Counted from the stretch's first letter, positions 43,997-53,799 are shown. The stretch: 64,000 bases of DNA from JADKAV01 sp963704075 (GCA_963704075.1 CAVPGV010000007.1:42123-106122); one strand, 5' to 3'. Translations and numbers: made by a program. Notes: generated by a model not told the origin, from the letters alone.

Positions 43997-44604
43997 GGCC
44001 GATCGAGCCGCGGCCACTGCATGGGCGCTGGGTGCGACTGGAACCGCTGGTCGCCGACCACGCCGAAGAGCTGCGCTCGATCGACGACCCGGCCCTGTAC
44101 ACGTACCTGCCCGAGGTGCCCGACGACTTCGATCGCTGGTTGCCGGCGGCCCTCGCCAGCCGCGACCCGTTGTTCTATGCCGCAGTGGTCGACGGCACAG
44201 CGCTCGGCCGCGCGTCCTTCCTGCGCATGGACTACCCGAATGGCGTCGCGGAGATCGGCCACATTCTGTGGGGACACGAGATGCGCCGGACGCCGGCCTC
44301 CACGGAGGCTGTCTTCTTGATGACAGACCACCTCTTCGACCTCGGTGCCCGCCGGGTCGAGTGGAAATGCAACAACCTCAACGAGGCGTCGAAGGCCGCA
44401 GCGCTGCGCTTCGGGTTCACGTTCGAAGGCGTGTTCCGGCAGCACATGCTCGTCAAGGGGCGCAATCGCGACACCGCGTGGTTCAGTCTTCTCGACCACG
44501 AGTGGCCAGCGCGCCGCGCAGCGTTGACCGCCTGGCTGGACCCGGACAACTTCGACGACGAAGGCCGACAGTGCCGGAGCCTTGAGCGCCGGACTACCGC
44601 TTGA
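43993..44604 (+). CDS. GNAT family N-acetyltransferase (RimJ/RimL-like)
   Basis: Protein of 203 residues resembling ribosomal-protein-alanine or aminoglycoside-type GNATs: HGRWVRLEPLVADHAEEL at the front, EIGHILWG, and NNLNEASKAAALRFGFTFEGVFRQH, the typical C-terminal motif B. GTG 43993 overlaps the purL stop (GTGA), so it is co-translated. The 3' end overlaps the convergent CsbD gene by 11 bases. The substrate is unknown. Confidence 0.88.
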
Positions 44605-44836
44605 TCTTGTCGACCAGGCTCTCCAGCGACGTGCGCGCCCTGCCGATGTAGTCGCCAGCGTTCCTGCTCGCCGAACCCGTCAGGTTCTGAGCCTTGTCCG
44701 CGACCTGGTTGATGAGGTCCTTGGCCTCGCCGGCCCAGCGGTCCATCCGGCCCTCGTTCTCGAGGTCCTTGTCGCCCAGAGCAGCACCCGCCGCGACCTT
44801 CGCCCGGCCCTTGATCTTGTCCGTGTTCACAGCCAT
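44594..44836 (-). CDS. CsbD family stress protein
   Basis: Small hydrophilic protein of 80 residues of the CsbD-like family, often under general stress sigma-factor control. The signature DKIKGRAKVAAGAALGDKDL followed by EGRMDRWAGEAK is clear. The C-terminal part NLTGSASRNAGDYIGRARTSLESL is amphipathic helix. ATG 44836 is preceded by AGGGAGG. The molecular function is unknown. Confidence 0.88.
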   Translation of the reverse strand: MAVNTDKIKGRAKVAAGAALGDKDLENEGRMDRWAGEAKDLINQVADKAQNLTGSASRNAGDYIGRARTSLESLVDKIKR

Positions 44837-44885
44837 GATGGCCTCCCTTTCCTACCTCCAGGATGCGCCACGTGCCGCCACGGTC

Positions 44886-46415
44886 CTACAGCCGGGTCAG
44901 GGTCCCCAGCCCCGAGTTGATCTCCTCGATCTCCAAGGTCTGCGCGTCGAACCTCACCCCGGTGTAGAAGCCGGGCGGCATCTCGATCGACTGGTAGTAG
45001 AAGGTGTTGGCATCCCAGTGGCGCAGGGGAAGCCGGGTCACGCCGTTCGGGCCGACCCGCATGACGAGTTTGCCGTCCTCCACCGTCACCGCGGCCTGCC
45101 CCACGTAGTCGTTGGCGTAGGTCCCGGTGTACGTCGACAGGTCGTTCGGCGCCACCGGGTTCTTGGGCTTCTTCGTCCCGAAGATGGTGTCCGGCTTCTC
45201 GGTGAACGGACCGAAGGCCTGCTGGAAGTACTTCAGCCAGTTCTGCGTCACTTCCCCGTACTCCACCATGTCGGCGAACGACTCCCCGATCGCTTCGGGC
45301 GCGCCGACGGGCCAGCCGTTGGTCAGCACGACCAGTCCGAGATCGAGATCCGGGATCATCATGATCCGGGTGGCCGCACCTGCGGTGAACGCGCCGGAGT
45401 GCGACCAGCGCACGCGACTGGTGGTGTCCACGGACACGTCGATGCCGAAGCCGTAGCCCTTGGTCGGCTGGGCAGCCGCGGACTTCGGGGCGGTACGGAT
45501 CTGCAGGGAGCGGGCCTCGTTGAGGGGACTCTTGCCCGCGATCCGTTCGCCGGAGAACTTGCCGTTGTCCAACTCCATCCGGACCCATCGGGCCATGTCC
45601 GCCACGGAACTGCTGAGTCCGCCGGCAGGTGCTTGCGCGTCGGCGTTGCGCTTGGAGTAGGGCAGCCACTTGCCCTTGACGATCTGATGCAGAGCGGCGC
45701 GGTTCTTCTGCTTGACGAATTCCGCGTGCGAATAGGTCGAACGTTTCATGCCGACCGGTTTGAAGAGAAGTTGCTTCGCGAGGCTCTCCCAGGACGTGCC
45801 GGCGGCTTGCGCCACGGCGTCCCCGGCGGTCGTCAGGCCGAAGTTGCTGTAGGAGTAGGTAGTGCGAAATGGCGACAGCGGCTCGTACCGCAGGCGTTCG
45901 ATGATGGTCTTGCGATCGAAGCCGAACGCCTCCAGGTCGTTGCCCGACATGCCCGGCAGACCACTTCGGTGGGCGTAGAGATCACCGACCGTCGCGTGCT
46001 CGGTGACCCATGGGTCCTCAAGCGCGAAACCGGGCGTGAGTCTGCTGATCGGCGTGTCCCACTTGGTGATCTTCTTCGTCACCGCGGCTGCAACCACTGA
46101 GGCGCCGATGGGTTTGGACACCGATGCGACCTGGAAGATGGTCGACGGCTTGACCTTCTTGCCGGTCTTGGTGCTGCGAACCCCGAAGCCGCGCTTGTAG
46201 ATCACCCGGTCCTTGTGGACCACTGCGACGGCGATACCCGGTACGCCTGTCTTGCGCATGGTCTGCTTGACCATCTTCGGCAGGGCCTTCACCGCACGGT
46301 TGATGTCCTTGGTGGTGACCGGGCGGTTGGGCTCCGGCTCGGCGGCGGCCCCCGGTGCAACCACCAGCCCGAGCAGTATCCCCGTACAGACGGTGGCGCC
46401 AGCGATCTTCTTCAA
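44886..46415 (-). CDS. Secreted serine hydrolase, beta-lactamase class C/esterase family
   Basis: Exported penicillin-binding-like hydrolase of 509 residues. The signal peptide LKKIAGATVCTGILLGLVV ends at APGAAA. Catalytic motifs are S-x-x-K in ASVSK, Y-x-N in YSYSNFG and HSG in WSHSGAF. A C-terminal DUF3471-like beta domain (STYTGTYANDYVG) follows. TTG 46415 is chosen because GGAGGA lies just upstream and the signal peptide starts there. Substrate options are peptides, esters or beta-lactams. It is divergent from the malic enzyme gene. Confidence 0.87.
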   Translation of the reverse strand: MKKIAGATVCTGILLGLVVAPGAAAEPEPNRPVTTKDINRAVKALPKMVKQTMRKTGVPGIAVAVVHKDRVIYKRGFGVRSTKTGKKVKPSTIFQVASVSKPIGASVVAAAVTKKITKWDTPISRLTPGFALEDPWVTEHATVGDLYAHRSGLPGMSGNDLEAFGFDRKTIIERLRYEPLSPFRTTYSYSNFGLTTAGDAVAQAAGTSWESLAKQLLFKPVGMKRSTYSHAEFVKQKNRAALHQIVKGKWLPYSKRNADAQAPAGGLSSSVADMARWVRMELDNGKFSGERIAGKSPLNEARSLQIRTAPKSAAAQPTKGYGFGIDVSVDTTSRVRWSHSGAFTAGAATRIMMIPDLDLGLVVLTNGWPVGAPEAIGESFADMVEYGEVTQNWLKYFQQAFGPFTEKPDTIFGTKKPKNPVAPNDLSTYTGTYANDYVGQAAVTVEDGKLVMRVGPNGVTRLPLRHWDANTFYYQSIEMPPGFYTGVRFDAQTLEIEEINSGLGTLTRL

Positions 46416-46533
46416 CGGATCCTCCAGAAGGTGTCGGTCCAGGCTACGGACGGCCGGGCTGCGCGCGCCTCGGCCGTTCGCACAATCTTCTGCCACCCGG
46501 CAACGCGGGTCCTCTTCGGGGTACAACCGGAGA

Positions 46534-48220
46534 GTGCTAGAACTCGCACCTCGGATGACCGCATTACGTGGCCAGGCACTGCTGGCCGACCCGCGGCTCA
46601 ACAAACAGTCGGCATTCTCCGACTCCGAGCGTGAGGAACTGGGACTGGTGGGTCTGCTGCCGCAGCGGGTGGAGACCATCGACCAGCAACTGTTGCGGGT
46701 ACGCCGCCAATTGTCCGAACAGCCCAGCGTCCTGGCCAAGAACGTGTACTTGCGCGAACTGCACGACCGCAACGAGACGCTGTTCTACCGGCTGCTGATC
46801 GAGGACCTGCCCGAACTCATGCCGATCGTCTACACGCCGACGGTCGGCGAGGCGATCCGGGAGTACAGCCATGCGTTCCGCCGCCCCCGCGGGGTGTATC
46901 TGCAGTCCCGCTGGCCAGAGGACGTGCCCAAGGCCTTCGCGAACCTGCAACTCGGGCCCGACGACGTGGACCTCATCGTGGCCACCGACTCCGAAGCGAT
47001 CCTCGGCATCGGGGACTGGGGGGTCGGCGGTATCGACATCGCGATCGGCAAGATCAGCGTCTACGTCGCAGCGGCCGGGGTGGATCCGGAACGGGCGATC
47101 CCAGTCGTGCTGGATGTGGGGACCGATCGGACCGGACTGCTCACGGACCCGGGGTATCTCGGCGAGAAGCACGCCCGGTTGCGCGGGGAGCAGTACGACG
47201 CGCTCATCGACAGGTATGTGAGCACTGCCAAGCAGATGTTCCCGAAGGCGCTGCTGCATTGGGAGGACTTCGGGGAGGCCAACGCTCGCCGCATCCTGGA
47301 CCGCTACCGCGACGAGGTCTGCACGTTCAACGACGACATGCAGGGCACCGGAGCGATCGCGTTCGCGGCGATCCTGTCCGGTGTCCGGGTCACGGGCAGG
47401 CCGTTGGCCGACCACCGGGTGATCGTGTTCGGTGCCGGCACGGCAGGGGTGGGGATCGCTGACCAGATCCGTGACGCGATCGTGGAGTCCGGCTACTCCC
47501 ATGAGGAGGCCTGCCGCCGGATCTGGCTGATCGATCGCCCGGGGCTGCTCACCGACGACATGGGCGACGATGCTGCGCGAATACCACCGTCCCTACGCCC
47601 GGCCATCCGCGGAGATTCGGGATGTCGAACGCGACGCCGAGGGTGGCATCTCGCTGCTGGAAGCCGTGCGCCACGTGCGCCCCACGATCCTGGTGGGCAC
47701 CTCGACGGTGCAGGGTGCGTTCACCGAGCAGGTCGTCCGGGAGATGCACCAGCATGTCGAGCGGCCGTTCATCCTGCCGATGTCCAACCCGACATCCCTG
47801 GCCGAAGCCGTTCCCGCCGACCTGCTGCATTGGACCGATGGCCAGGCGTTGATCGTCACCGGCAGCCCCTTCGACCCGGTCAAGCGTGGCGGCGTGAGCT
47901 ACCACATCGGCCAGGCCAACAACGCCCTGCTGTACCCGGGTCTGGGACTCGGCGCGATCGTGAGCCGGGCCACGAAGGTGACCGACGGAATGCTCAACGC
48001 AGCGGCCCGCGCGGTGGCGCAGTTGGTGGAGGTGACAGGGCCGGGCAGCCCCCTTCTGCCGGAGATCGCAGACATCCGCGCCACCTCCGCATCGGTGGCT
48101 GCAGCGGTCGTCCAACAGGCGGTTGACGAGGGTGTCGCGCGGTACACGCCGGAGAACCCACTGCAGGCCGTACTGGACTCGATGTGGAAGCCGCGCTACC
48201 GACCTATCGTTGGAGTGTGA
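46534..48220 (+). pseudogene. NAD-dependent malic enzyme with one frame disruption
   Basis: Oxidative decarboxylase of malate to pyruvate, the long bacterial MaeA/SfcA type of about 561 residues when joined. YTPTVGEAIREYSH, the malate-site FNDDMQGTGA, the dinucleotide motif GAGTAGVGIA and, after the break, LPMSNPTS with GRALIVTGSPF-like QALIVTGSPF are visible. The frame changes at 47569. Removing one G restores DDMGDMLREYHRPYAR, the expected family reading. GTG 46534 is supported by CGGAGA and by TACAAC six bases upstream. The stop overlaps the SCP-like start (GTGTGA). The gene is probably intact in the organism. Confidence 0.88.
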
Positions 48221-48502
48221 GCACCCGCGAGGAGGTCAAGGCCGCGCTGGCGGCTTTCGCCGCAGGCCGTTCCGGGGCGATCGGTCGAGATCCGGGTGCC
48301 CCCCTACGGCGCGGTGCAGGCGGTGCCGGGTGGAGCGCACCGGCGTGGCACCCCCCGGGCGCTGGTGGAGTGCGACGCCGCGACGTGGCTGGGACTGGTT
48401 CGGGGTGACCTGGGTTGGGACGAGGCCATCGCCGCGGGCCGGGTCCAGGCCAGCGGCGAGCGCAGCGACCTGTCGACGTGGCTTCCGCTGGCGGGTCGCT
48501 GA
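48217..48502 (+). pseudogene. Bacterial SCP-ortholog (SCP_3) protein with one frame disruption
   Basis: Small sterol-carrier-like protein, about 94 residues when joined, of the actinobacterial family commonly found beside purF. EEVKAALAAFAAGR and, in the next frame, VPPYGAVQAVPGGAHRRGTP, ALVECDAATWLGLV and STWLPL are family features. The frame changes at about 48284. Removing one G gives RSGAIVEIRVPPYG. GTG 48217 overlaps the malic enzyme stop. The ligand is unknown. Confidence 0.75.
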
Positions 48503-48556
48503 AGGCGGTTCGCCGACCGGCGTGCCGAATCTCGGCATCTGCCGGTGCCACCCTCC

Positions 48557-48689
48557 GGAACTGGGCACCGGTGTCGCAGTGCCCCACTTTGAAGGCAGAA
48601 AACGCCCATACATGGACATAGCAGACACAGAAACCTCCGAAAGATGGCAATTTCAGGAATTCAAGATCTTCCGTGCCCAGTTTGAGAGG
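48557..48689 (+). repeat. Three-arm GTGGGCA intergenic element, copy C
   Basis: Arm 1 GGAACTGGGCAC (about 48557-48568) faces GTGCCCCACTTT (48579-48590), which has one extra C. The central block AAAGATGGCAATTTCAGGAA is at 48640-48659, and the third arm TGCCCAGTT is at 48674-48682, followed by TGAGAGG. The spacings (83 and 34) match copies A and B within two bases. It lies about 80 bases upstream of purF. Confidence 0.85.
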
Positions 48690-48771
48690 GGATGCAACGT
48701 CGACCGCGATCCAGGACGAGCAGCTCGCTTCCTCGCCGAACGCGCGACTGCGGGTATGCAACACTGAACAG

Positions 48772-50241
48772 GTGGCGCGCGGCGATGGGCGATTGAACCA
48801 CGAACTCCTACCCGGCGAGAAAGGCCCGCAGGACGCCTGCGGGGTATTCGGGGTCTGGGCACCTGGCGACGAGGTCGCGAAACTCACCTACTTCGGGCTC
48901 TACGCCCTGCAGCATCGCGGGCAGGAATCGGCCGGCATCGCCACCAGCGATGGCAAGCAGGTCCTGGTCTACAAGGACATGGGCTTGGTGTCCCAGGTCT
49001 TCTCCGACTCCATGCTCGACTCCCTGCACGGCCATATCGCGATCGGTCACGCCCGCTACTCCACGACGGGTTCCAGCGTGTGGGAGAACGCTCAGCCGAC
49101 GTTCCGCACGACGGCCACCGGCCATGTCGCCCTTGGCCACAACGGCAACCTCACGAACACCCATGAACTGGCCCAGCGCCTGGCCACTCTCGACACCGGT
49201 GAGTTGCCGCTGGACGGCACGATGGAGGCGACCTCCGACACGGACCTGATCACGGCGCTGTTGGCCGCACATCCCGGCGAGACGATGGAACAAGCCGCCC
49301 TTGCCGAATTGCCCCTGTTGCGGGGGGCGTTCTCCCTGGTGTTCCTCGATGAGAACACCCTGTACGGCGCACGCGACCCGCAGGGCATCCGACCCCTGTG
49401 TCTGGGCCGGCTGGAACGCGGCTGGGTCATTGCCAGCGAAACCGCGGCGCTGGACATCGTCGGCGCCTCCTTGGTGCGCGAGATCGAGCCCGGAGAGTTC
49501 GTGGCAATCGACGAACATGGGGTGCGCTCCACGATGTTCGCCACGCCGGAGCCCAAGAACTGCCTGTTCGAGTACGTGTACCTGGCACGACCGGACTCCA
49601 TCTTCAACGGCCACAGCATCAACAGCGTGCGGGTCGCCGTGGGACGCAAGCTCGCCATCGAGGCCCCGGTTGAAGCCGACATCGTCATCCCCGTCCCGGA
49701 GAGCGGAACCCCCGCCGCCATCGGGTTCGCCCAGGAGTCAGGCATCCCGTTCGCGCAGGGGCTGGTCAAGAACGCCTACGTGGGCCGGACGTTCATCCAG
49801 CCCTCCCAGACCATCCGGCAACTCGGCCTGCGTCTGAAACTCAACCCGCTGCCCGAGGTCATCTCCGGCAAGCGGCTGGTCGTCGTCGACGACTCGATCG
49901 TGCGCGGCAACACCCAGCGCGCGATCGCCCGGATGCTGCGCGAGGCGGGCGCGCGCGAGGTGCATGTGCGCATCTCGTCGCCGCCGGTGCAGTGGCCCTG
50001 CTACTACGGCATCGACTTCGCCTCCCGCGCCGAACTCATCGCGCCCGGTCTGTCGGTGGACGACATCCGGACCTCCATCGGCGCGGACAGCCTGGGGTAC
50101 GTATCCCTGGACGGACTCATCGAGGCGACGGGACTGGCCAAGGAGGCCCTGTGCCGGGCGTGCTTCGACGGCGAGTACCCGGTGGCGTTGGCGGATCCGA
50201 AACTGCGCTCCAAGCATCTGCTCGAGGTCGCCGGATCGTGA
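48772..50241 (+). CDS. purF: Amidophosphoribosyltransferase
   Basis: Catalyses the first committed step of purine synthesis, PRPP plus glutamine to phosphoribosylamine. It has 489 residues, with a 22-residue propeptide before the N-terminal nucleophile C23 (DACGVFG). Also present are YALQHRGQESAG, GHNGNLTN, the PRPP motif VVVDDSIVRGNT and a C-terminal CRAC pair that can ligate the regulatory iron-sulfur cluster. GTG 48772 is chosen since it leaves the propeptide; AACACT lies six bases upstream. The stop overlaps purM (GTGA). AMP/GMP feedback is expected from the family. Confidence 0.97.
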   Translation: MARGDGRLNHELLPGEKGPQDACGVFGVWAPGDEVAKLTYFGLYALQHRGQESAGIATSDGKQVLVYKDMGLVSQVFSDSMLDSLHGHIAIGHARYSTTGSSVWENAQPTFRTTATGHVALGHNGNLTNTHELAQRLATLDTGELPLDGTMEATSDTDLITALLAAHPGETMEQAALAELPLLRGAFSLVFLDENTLYGARDPQGIRPLCLGRLERGWVIASETAALDIVGASLVREIEPGEFVAIDEHGVRSTMFATPEPKNCLFEYVYLARPDSIFNGHSINSVRVAVGRKLAIEAPVEADIVIPVPESGTPAAIGFAQESGIPFAQGLVKNAYVGRTFIQPSQTIRQLGLRLKLNPLPEVISGKRLVVVDDSIVRGNTQRAIARMLREAGAREVHVRISSPPVQWPCYYGIDFASRAELIAPGLSVDDIRTSIGADSLGYVSLDGLIEATGLAKEALCRACFDGEYPVALADPKLRSKHLLEVAGS

Positions 50242-51296
50242 GCAGTTACGCCGACGCCGGGGTGGACGTCGAAGCCGGGGAGCGTGCCGTCGACCTGATG
50301 CGGGCCCGGGTCCAAGCCACGATGCGCCCGGAGGTGGTCGGGGACCTTGGTGGGTTCGCAGGGCTTTTCGACGCCTCTGCGTTGAGCCGTTTCAAGCGCC
50401 CGCTGCTGGCCACCGCCACCGATGGCGTTGGCACGAAGATCGCCATCGCCCGGGCGATGGACATCCACGACACGATCGGCATCGATCTGGTGGCGATGGT
50501 CGTCGATGACCTGGTCGTCTGCGGGGCCGAACCGTTGTTCATGACCGATTACATCGCCACGGGCAAGGTCGTGCCCGAGCGGATCGCGGCGATCGTCAGC
50601 GGGATCGCCACCGGCTGTGAACTGGCCGGGTGCGCGCTGCTCGGCGGGGAGACCGCAGAGCATCCCGGGCTCATGCACCCCGACGAGTACGACGTCGCGG
50701 GCGCCGGTACCGCCGTGGTGGAGGCCGACCGCCTGCTGGGTCCGGAGCGGGTGCGGGCCGGCGATGTCGTGATCGCCATGGCCTCGTCCGGACTGCACTC
50801 GAACGGGTACTCGCTGGCGCGCAAGGTGCTGTTGTCCGACTGGTCGCTGGAGCGCGAGGTGCCGGAACTGGGCCGCACGCTCGGCGAGGAGATGCTCGAA
50901 CCGACGCGGATCTACACCAAGGACTGTCTGGCGCTGGCCGACGCGGATCTGGTGCACGCGTTCTCGCACGTCACCGGCGGCGGGCTGGCGTCCAACCTGG
51001 CACGGGTTCTGCCGACGGACCTGCACGCCGATGTGGACCGATCGACGTGGGACCTGCCGGCGGTCTTCCGCCTGCTACTCGACCGAGGTGTCGAACTCGC
51101 CGACGCGGAGCGCACGTTCAACATGGGGATCGGCATGCTCGCCGTGGTGCCGCGTCCCGAGCCTGCCCTGGCGGCGTTGGCCGCTCGCGGTGTGCCTGCC
51201 TGGGTCTGCGGGGAGATCCGCGAACGCTCGGCCTCCGATGTCGGAGACGCCCCGGCCAAGGGTGGTCACGGTGGGTCCGTGACGCTGATCGGTTGA
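50238..51296 (+). CDS. purM: Phosphoribosylformylglycinamidine cyclo-ligase
   Basis: AIR synthetase, which closes FGAM to AIR with ATP. It has 352 residues. The core TDGVGTKIAIA, DLVAMVVDDLVVCGAEPL, LLGGETAEHPG, SSGLHSNGYSL and HVTGGGLASNLARVLP are diagnostic. GTG 50238 overlaps the purF stop. The usual downstream neighbour DUF3073 is displaced here by the collagen-like genes. Confidence 0.98.
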   Translation: MSSYADAGVDVEAGERAVDLMRARVQATMRPEVVGDLGGFAGLFDASALSRFKRPLLATATDGVGTKIAIARAMDIHDTIGIDLVAMVVDDLVVCGAEPLFMTDYIATGKVVPERIAAIVSGIATGCELAGCALLGGETAEHPGLMHPDEYDVAGAGTAVVEADRLLGPERVRAGDVVIAMASSGLHSNGYSLARKVLLSDWSLEREVPELGRTLGEEMLEPTRIYTKDCLALADADLVHAFSHVTGGGLASNLARVLPTDLHADVDRSTWDLPAVFRLLLDRGVELADAERTFNMGIGMLAVVPRPEPALAALAARGVPAWVCGEIRERSASDVGDAPAKGGHGGSVTLIG

Positions 51297-51369
51297 ATTG
51301 TCACTAGCCTTCGCCTGACGCACGGGTGTAACGTTCCACGCATCTTCTAGAGGTGTGGAGGTACCTCGG

Positions 51370-52089
51370 ATGTTCACACGATTCTCGCGCGTCGGACTGG
51401 CGGCGGCCCTCGGAGCGGGCCTGCTCGTCGGCACCGGTGCTGCTGTTCCGGCCCAGGCCAAGACCGTGGTCGCCTGCGTGAAGAAGAAGGACGGCAAGGT
51501 CAAGATCCTCACCACGAAGAAGAAGCAGAAGAAGAAGTGCAAGAAGGGGTGGAAGAAGTACTCCTGGAATCAGACGGGCAAGACCGGCCCGACGGGCCCC
51601 GTCGGTGCCACCGGCCCGCAGGGCCCGGCCCAAGAGGTCAAGGACGGGACCGGCAAGACACTGGGAAGGTTCCTTGGGACGTACCCCTCAGGTTTGCCGA
51701 TCTTCAGCGTCCTCGTCGACGGTGGGGCCTACCTCTACTACCCGGACGGAAAGGTGCTCCCACTGGGTGGCACCTCGCCGTACTTCAAGACCAACATCTG
51801 CACCGGCACCGCCTACACCCAGTCCACGTCGCCGCAGACCACGGCGCTGTTCATGGATTCGGCCGGCGGACCTTCCCGCGTGGTCTATCGCCCGACCACG
51901 CCGACATTCGGGCCGACCTCAGCCTGGGCATTCACCAAGACGACGGAGAACGTGGTGAATCTGCAGATGTACTCGTTGAACAATGCAGGGGTTTGCACCG
52001 CGTCGGTCGGCCTGTTCACCGGCACCCTGCTCACTCTGCAGCCGGTGACGGCGCCGCCCGACGTCCCCGGTCCGCTGACGGTCGACTAG
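51370..52089 (+). CDS. Secreted protein with Lys/Cys module and short collagen-like repeat
   Basis: Exported protein of 239 residues, function unknown. The signal peptide FTRFSRVGLAAALGAGLLVG ends around AQA. A basic module follows (ACVKKKDGKVKIL, KKKCKKGWKKYSW) with two Cys that could form a disulfide. A six-triplet Gly-X-Y run comes next (GKTGPTGPVGATGPQGPA), and then a C-terminal beta-rich domain from about residue 95 to the end. ATG 51370 follows GTGGAGG by eight bases. Similar Lys/Cys plus collagen-like modules are frequent in actinobacterial surface proteins. A tandem paralog lies directly downstream. Confidence 0.8.
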   Translation: MFTRFSRVGLAAALGAGLLVGTGAAVPAQAKTVVACVKKKDGKVKILTTKKKQKKKCKKGWKKYSWNQTGKTGPTGPVGATGPQGPAQEVKDGTGKTLGRFLGTYPSGLPIFSVLVDGGAYLYYPDGKVLPLGGTSPYFKTNICTGTAYTQSTSPQTTALFMDSAGGPSRVVYRPTTPTFGPTSAWAFTKTTENVVNLQMYSLNNAGVCTASVGLFTGTLLTLQPVTAPPDVPGPLTVD

Positions 52090-52098
52090 GGGCACGAC

Positions 52099-52811
52099 AT
52101 GCGAAAGGTACTCGCCGCAGTCACATCGGCAGTTCTGGCCGGATCGGCCATGGTGGTGGCCACTCCGCCGGTCGCTGCCAAGACCACTTACAAGGCGTGT
52201 GTCAAGAAGTCCACGGGCGAGGTGCGTTTCCTCGTGGGCAAGAAGAAGAAAAAGAAGAAGTGCAAGAAGGGCTGGAAGAAGGTCTCCTGGACGAAGGCCG
52301 GGCCCAAGGGCGGACCCGGAGCTCTCCGGTCCGACCGGCGCCACCGGGCCCCGGGCGTCGATGGGCACAGTCGTCGACCGCGACGGTGCGGTGGTCGGCG
52401 AGGCGCTGACCACGTTGAATCCCCCCATCGCCTCGTTCATCGTGCGCATCGACGGTGGCACCTTCTTCTACTACGGCAACGGCTGGCTGCTCCCGACCGA
52501 GCACCGTGTACTACAAGGACGCCGCGTGTGCCGGTACCGCCTATGACAGGGCGGGCTCGATCCAGGAGCGGGACCTGTTACTGGCGAGCCCTAGCGAACG
52601 AAGGGTGTACCGGGTCTCGTCGCCGACGCTCGGGCCGTCGTCCGCATGGCGGTTCGCCGGCACCTCGGAGGCGGTCACGAATGTCCAGTTCTACTACCGG
52701 GACGACGTGGGCGCATGTCTTGGCGCTGGCCCCCTGTTCACGGGCTACGCGCTCCCGCTGACTTCCGTGGCGGCGCCGCCCGACCACCCTGGGCCACTCA
52801 AGATCGTGTGA
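52099..52811 (+). pseudogene. Paralog of the collagen-like secreted protein, two frame disruptions
   Basis: Same architecture as the upstream gene: signal peptide (RKVLAAVTSAVLAGSAMVV), module KACVKKSTGEVRFLV with KKCKKGWKKVSW, collagen-like triplets, then a C-terminal domain ending in APPDHPGPLKIV. The frame changes at 52325 and again at 52499. Removing one T at 52325 makes the triplets regular (GPKGGPGAPGPTGATGPR). Removing one G at 52499 restores LLPTSTVYYKDAACAG, matching the paralog's domain. Both are one-base insertions, so the gene is probably intact. It begins ten bases after the upstream stop. Confidence 0.78.
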
Positions 52812-52829
52812 CGGGTCGGTCGGCCCGGG

Positions 52830-53048
52830 TCAGGCCGTGGCAGGACCCGGTGTGCGCTGTACGGGTACGCCCGCCAGCAGTGCGTTCACTTCGCTGGCCA
52901 GGTACCGTCGGTGGCCGCCGAGGGTCTTGACGCAGGAGAGTTTGCCGGCTTTCGCCCAGCGCGTAACCGTCTTGGGGTCCACACGGAACAGCGCTGCCAC
53001 CTCGGACGGCGTGAGCAGGTCCTCGGGATGGCTCAGATTTGCGCTCAT
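52830..53048 (-). CDS. bldC: BldC-family MerR-like transcriptional regulator
   Basis: Small DNA-binding protein of 72 residues made almost wholly of one winged-HTH: LLTPSEVAALFRVDPKTVTR, WAKAGKLSCVKTLGGHRRYL. In Streptomyces BldC represses or controls entry into development and binds DNA as head-to-tail oligomers. Gene order near purM/DUF3073 is shared with Streptomyces. ATG 53048 or ATG 53060 (four residues longer) could be the start. The product is close to the known length of 68 residues. Confidence 0.92.
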   Translation of the reverse strand: MSANLSHPEDLLTPSEVAALFRVDPKTVTRWAKAGKLSCVKTLGGHRRYLASEVNALLAGVPVQRTPGPATA

Positions 53049-53246
53049 GCGTTGCTCCATATGTCCGATAAGAGAGTTGACTCGAGTCTCGCATCCATCC
53101 CATAGGGCGGCAACCGCATGGCGAAATGGGGACGGGTAAGGTGCGTATGTCTGAGTGGACGGGGTACGCTGCTCAGGTGGGCTCAGGGCCCAACACGAAT
53201 CTGTCAACTGACCTTCGGGACAACCCGGGCGAGGGGGTCGAGCCAT

Positions 53247-53441
53247 ATGGGGCGCGGCCGTGCAAAGGCTAAGCAGACCAAAGTTGCGCGCGAACTGAAG
53301 TACAACGCACCGCAGACCGATCTTCAGGCACTGCAAGCCGAATTGAGCGGACAGCCGACGTCTTCACATAACGGAGACGACGACAACGTGGAGTACGAGT
53401 ACGACGGCTATACCGACGAGGACGCCGACAGCGATCGCTGA
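53247..53441 (+). CDS. DUF3073 family protein
   Basis: Small actinobacteria-specific protein of 64 residues. The N-terminal MGRGRAKAKQTKVARELKYN is the family signature, followed by a Gln/Leu helix and a highly acidic tail (DDDN to DEDADSDR). Function is unknown; the gene normally follows purM. ATG 53247 is preceded by GAGGGGG about 11 bases upstream. It is divergent from bldC. Confidence 0.93.
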   Translation: MGRGRAKAKQTKVARELKYNAPQTDLQALQAELSGQPTSSHNGDDDNVEYEYDGYTDEDADSDR

Positions 53442-53576
53442 CGTCGCGTGATCCATCTGGCCTCGCCGGCGAACCTGGTGTGCGCGGCCGGAACTGACGC
53501 CCGGTGCTCGCCGGATACGCATCGTGATCGGACCGTGACCGAAACGTGGCCGTTTGGAATCGAGTTCCATAATTTG

Positions 53577-53774
53577 ATGGCCGATCCTATAGACGTGGTT
53601 ACAGCAGCGAAACAGTTGAAGAACGGTGACACCATCGATGTCGAGGGTGATCACTTGGTGGTCTTCCACTTCTGCGAGGAGTACGGGCAGGTCGTGGTGG
53701 ACGCGGTGAGTTCCGTGTCGGCCCGGCGCTTCGAATTGCACTACGCCCCAGACGCGCGCGTCAGCGTGCTCTGA
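53577..53774 (+). CDS. Small hypothetical protein
   Basis: Unrecognised protein of 65 residues, probably real because its acidic composition and G/C-rich third positions continue evenly to the stop. It starts ADPIDVVTAAKQLKNGDTI and ends RRFELHYAPDARVSVL; there are no Cys pairs, signal or membrane segment. ATG 53577 has GGAATC about 20 bases upstream and CATAAT only three bases upstream, so translation start and promoter are unclear. It ends just before a bidirectional terminator shared with trxA. Confidence 0.5.
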   Translation: MADPIDVVTAAKQLKNGDTIDVEGDHLVVFHFCEEYGQVVVDAVSSVSARRFELHYAPDARVSVL

Positions 53775-53777
53775 CCC

Positions 53778-53799
53778 CTGAAGGGCGTTCGCCCCTCAG
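53778..53799. terminator. Bidirectional hairpin between the small protein and thioredoxin
   Basis: CTGAAGGGC (53778-53786) and GCCCCTCAG (53791-53799) pair with one mismatch around GTTC. The hairpin lies between converging genes and overlaps the trxA stop. Confidence 0.6.

Noticed and set aside
52830..53336. A long BldC protein starting at 53336
   Set aside because: The first ~95 residues look like translated intergenic sequence and would overlap the divergent DUF3073 gene. The 72-residue form matches the known family length.
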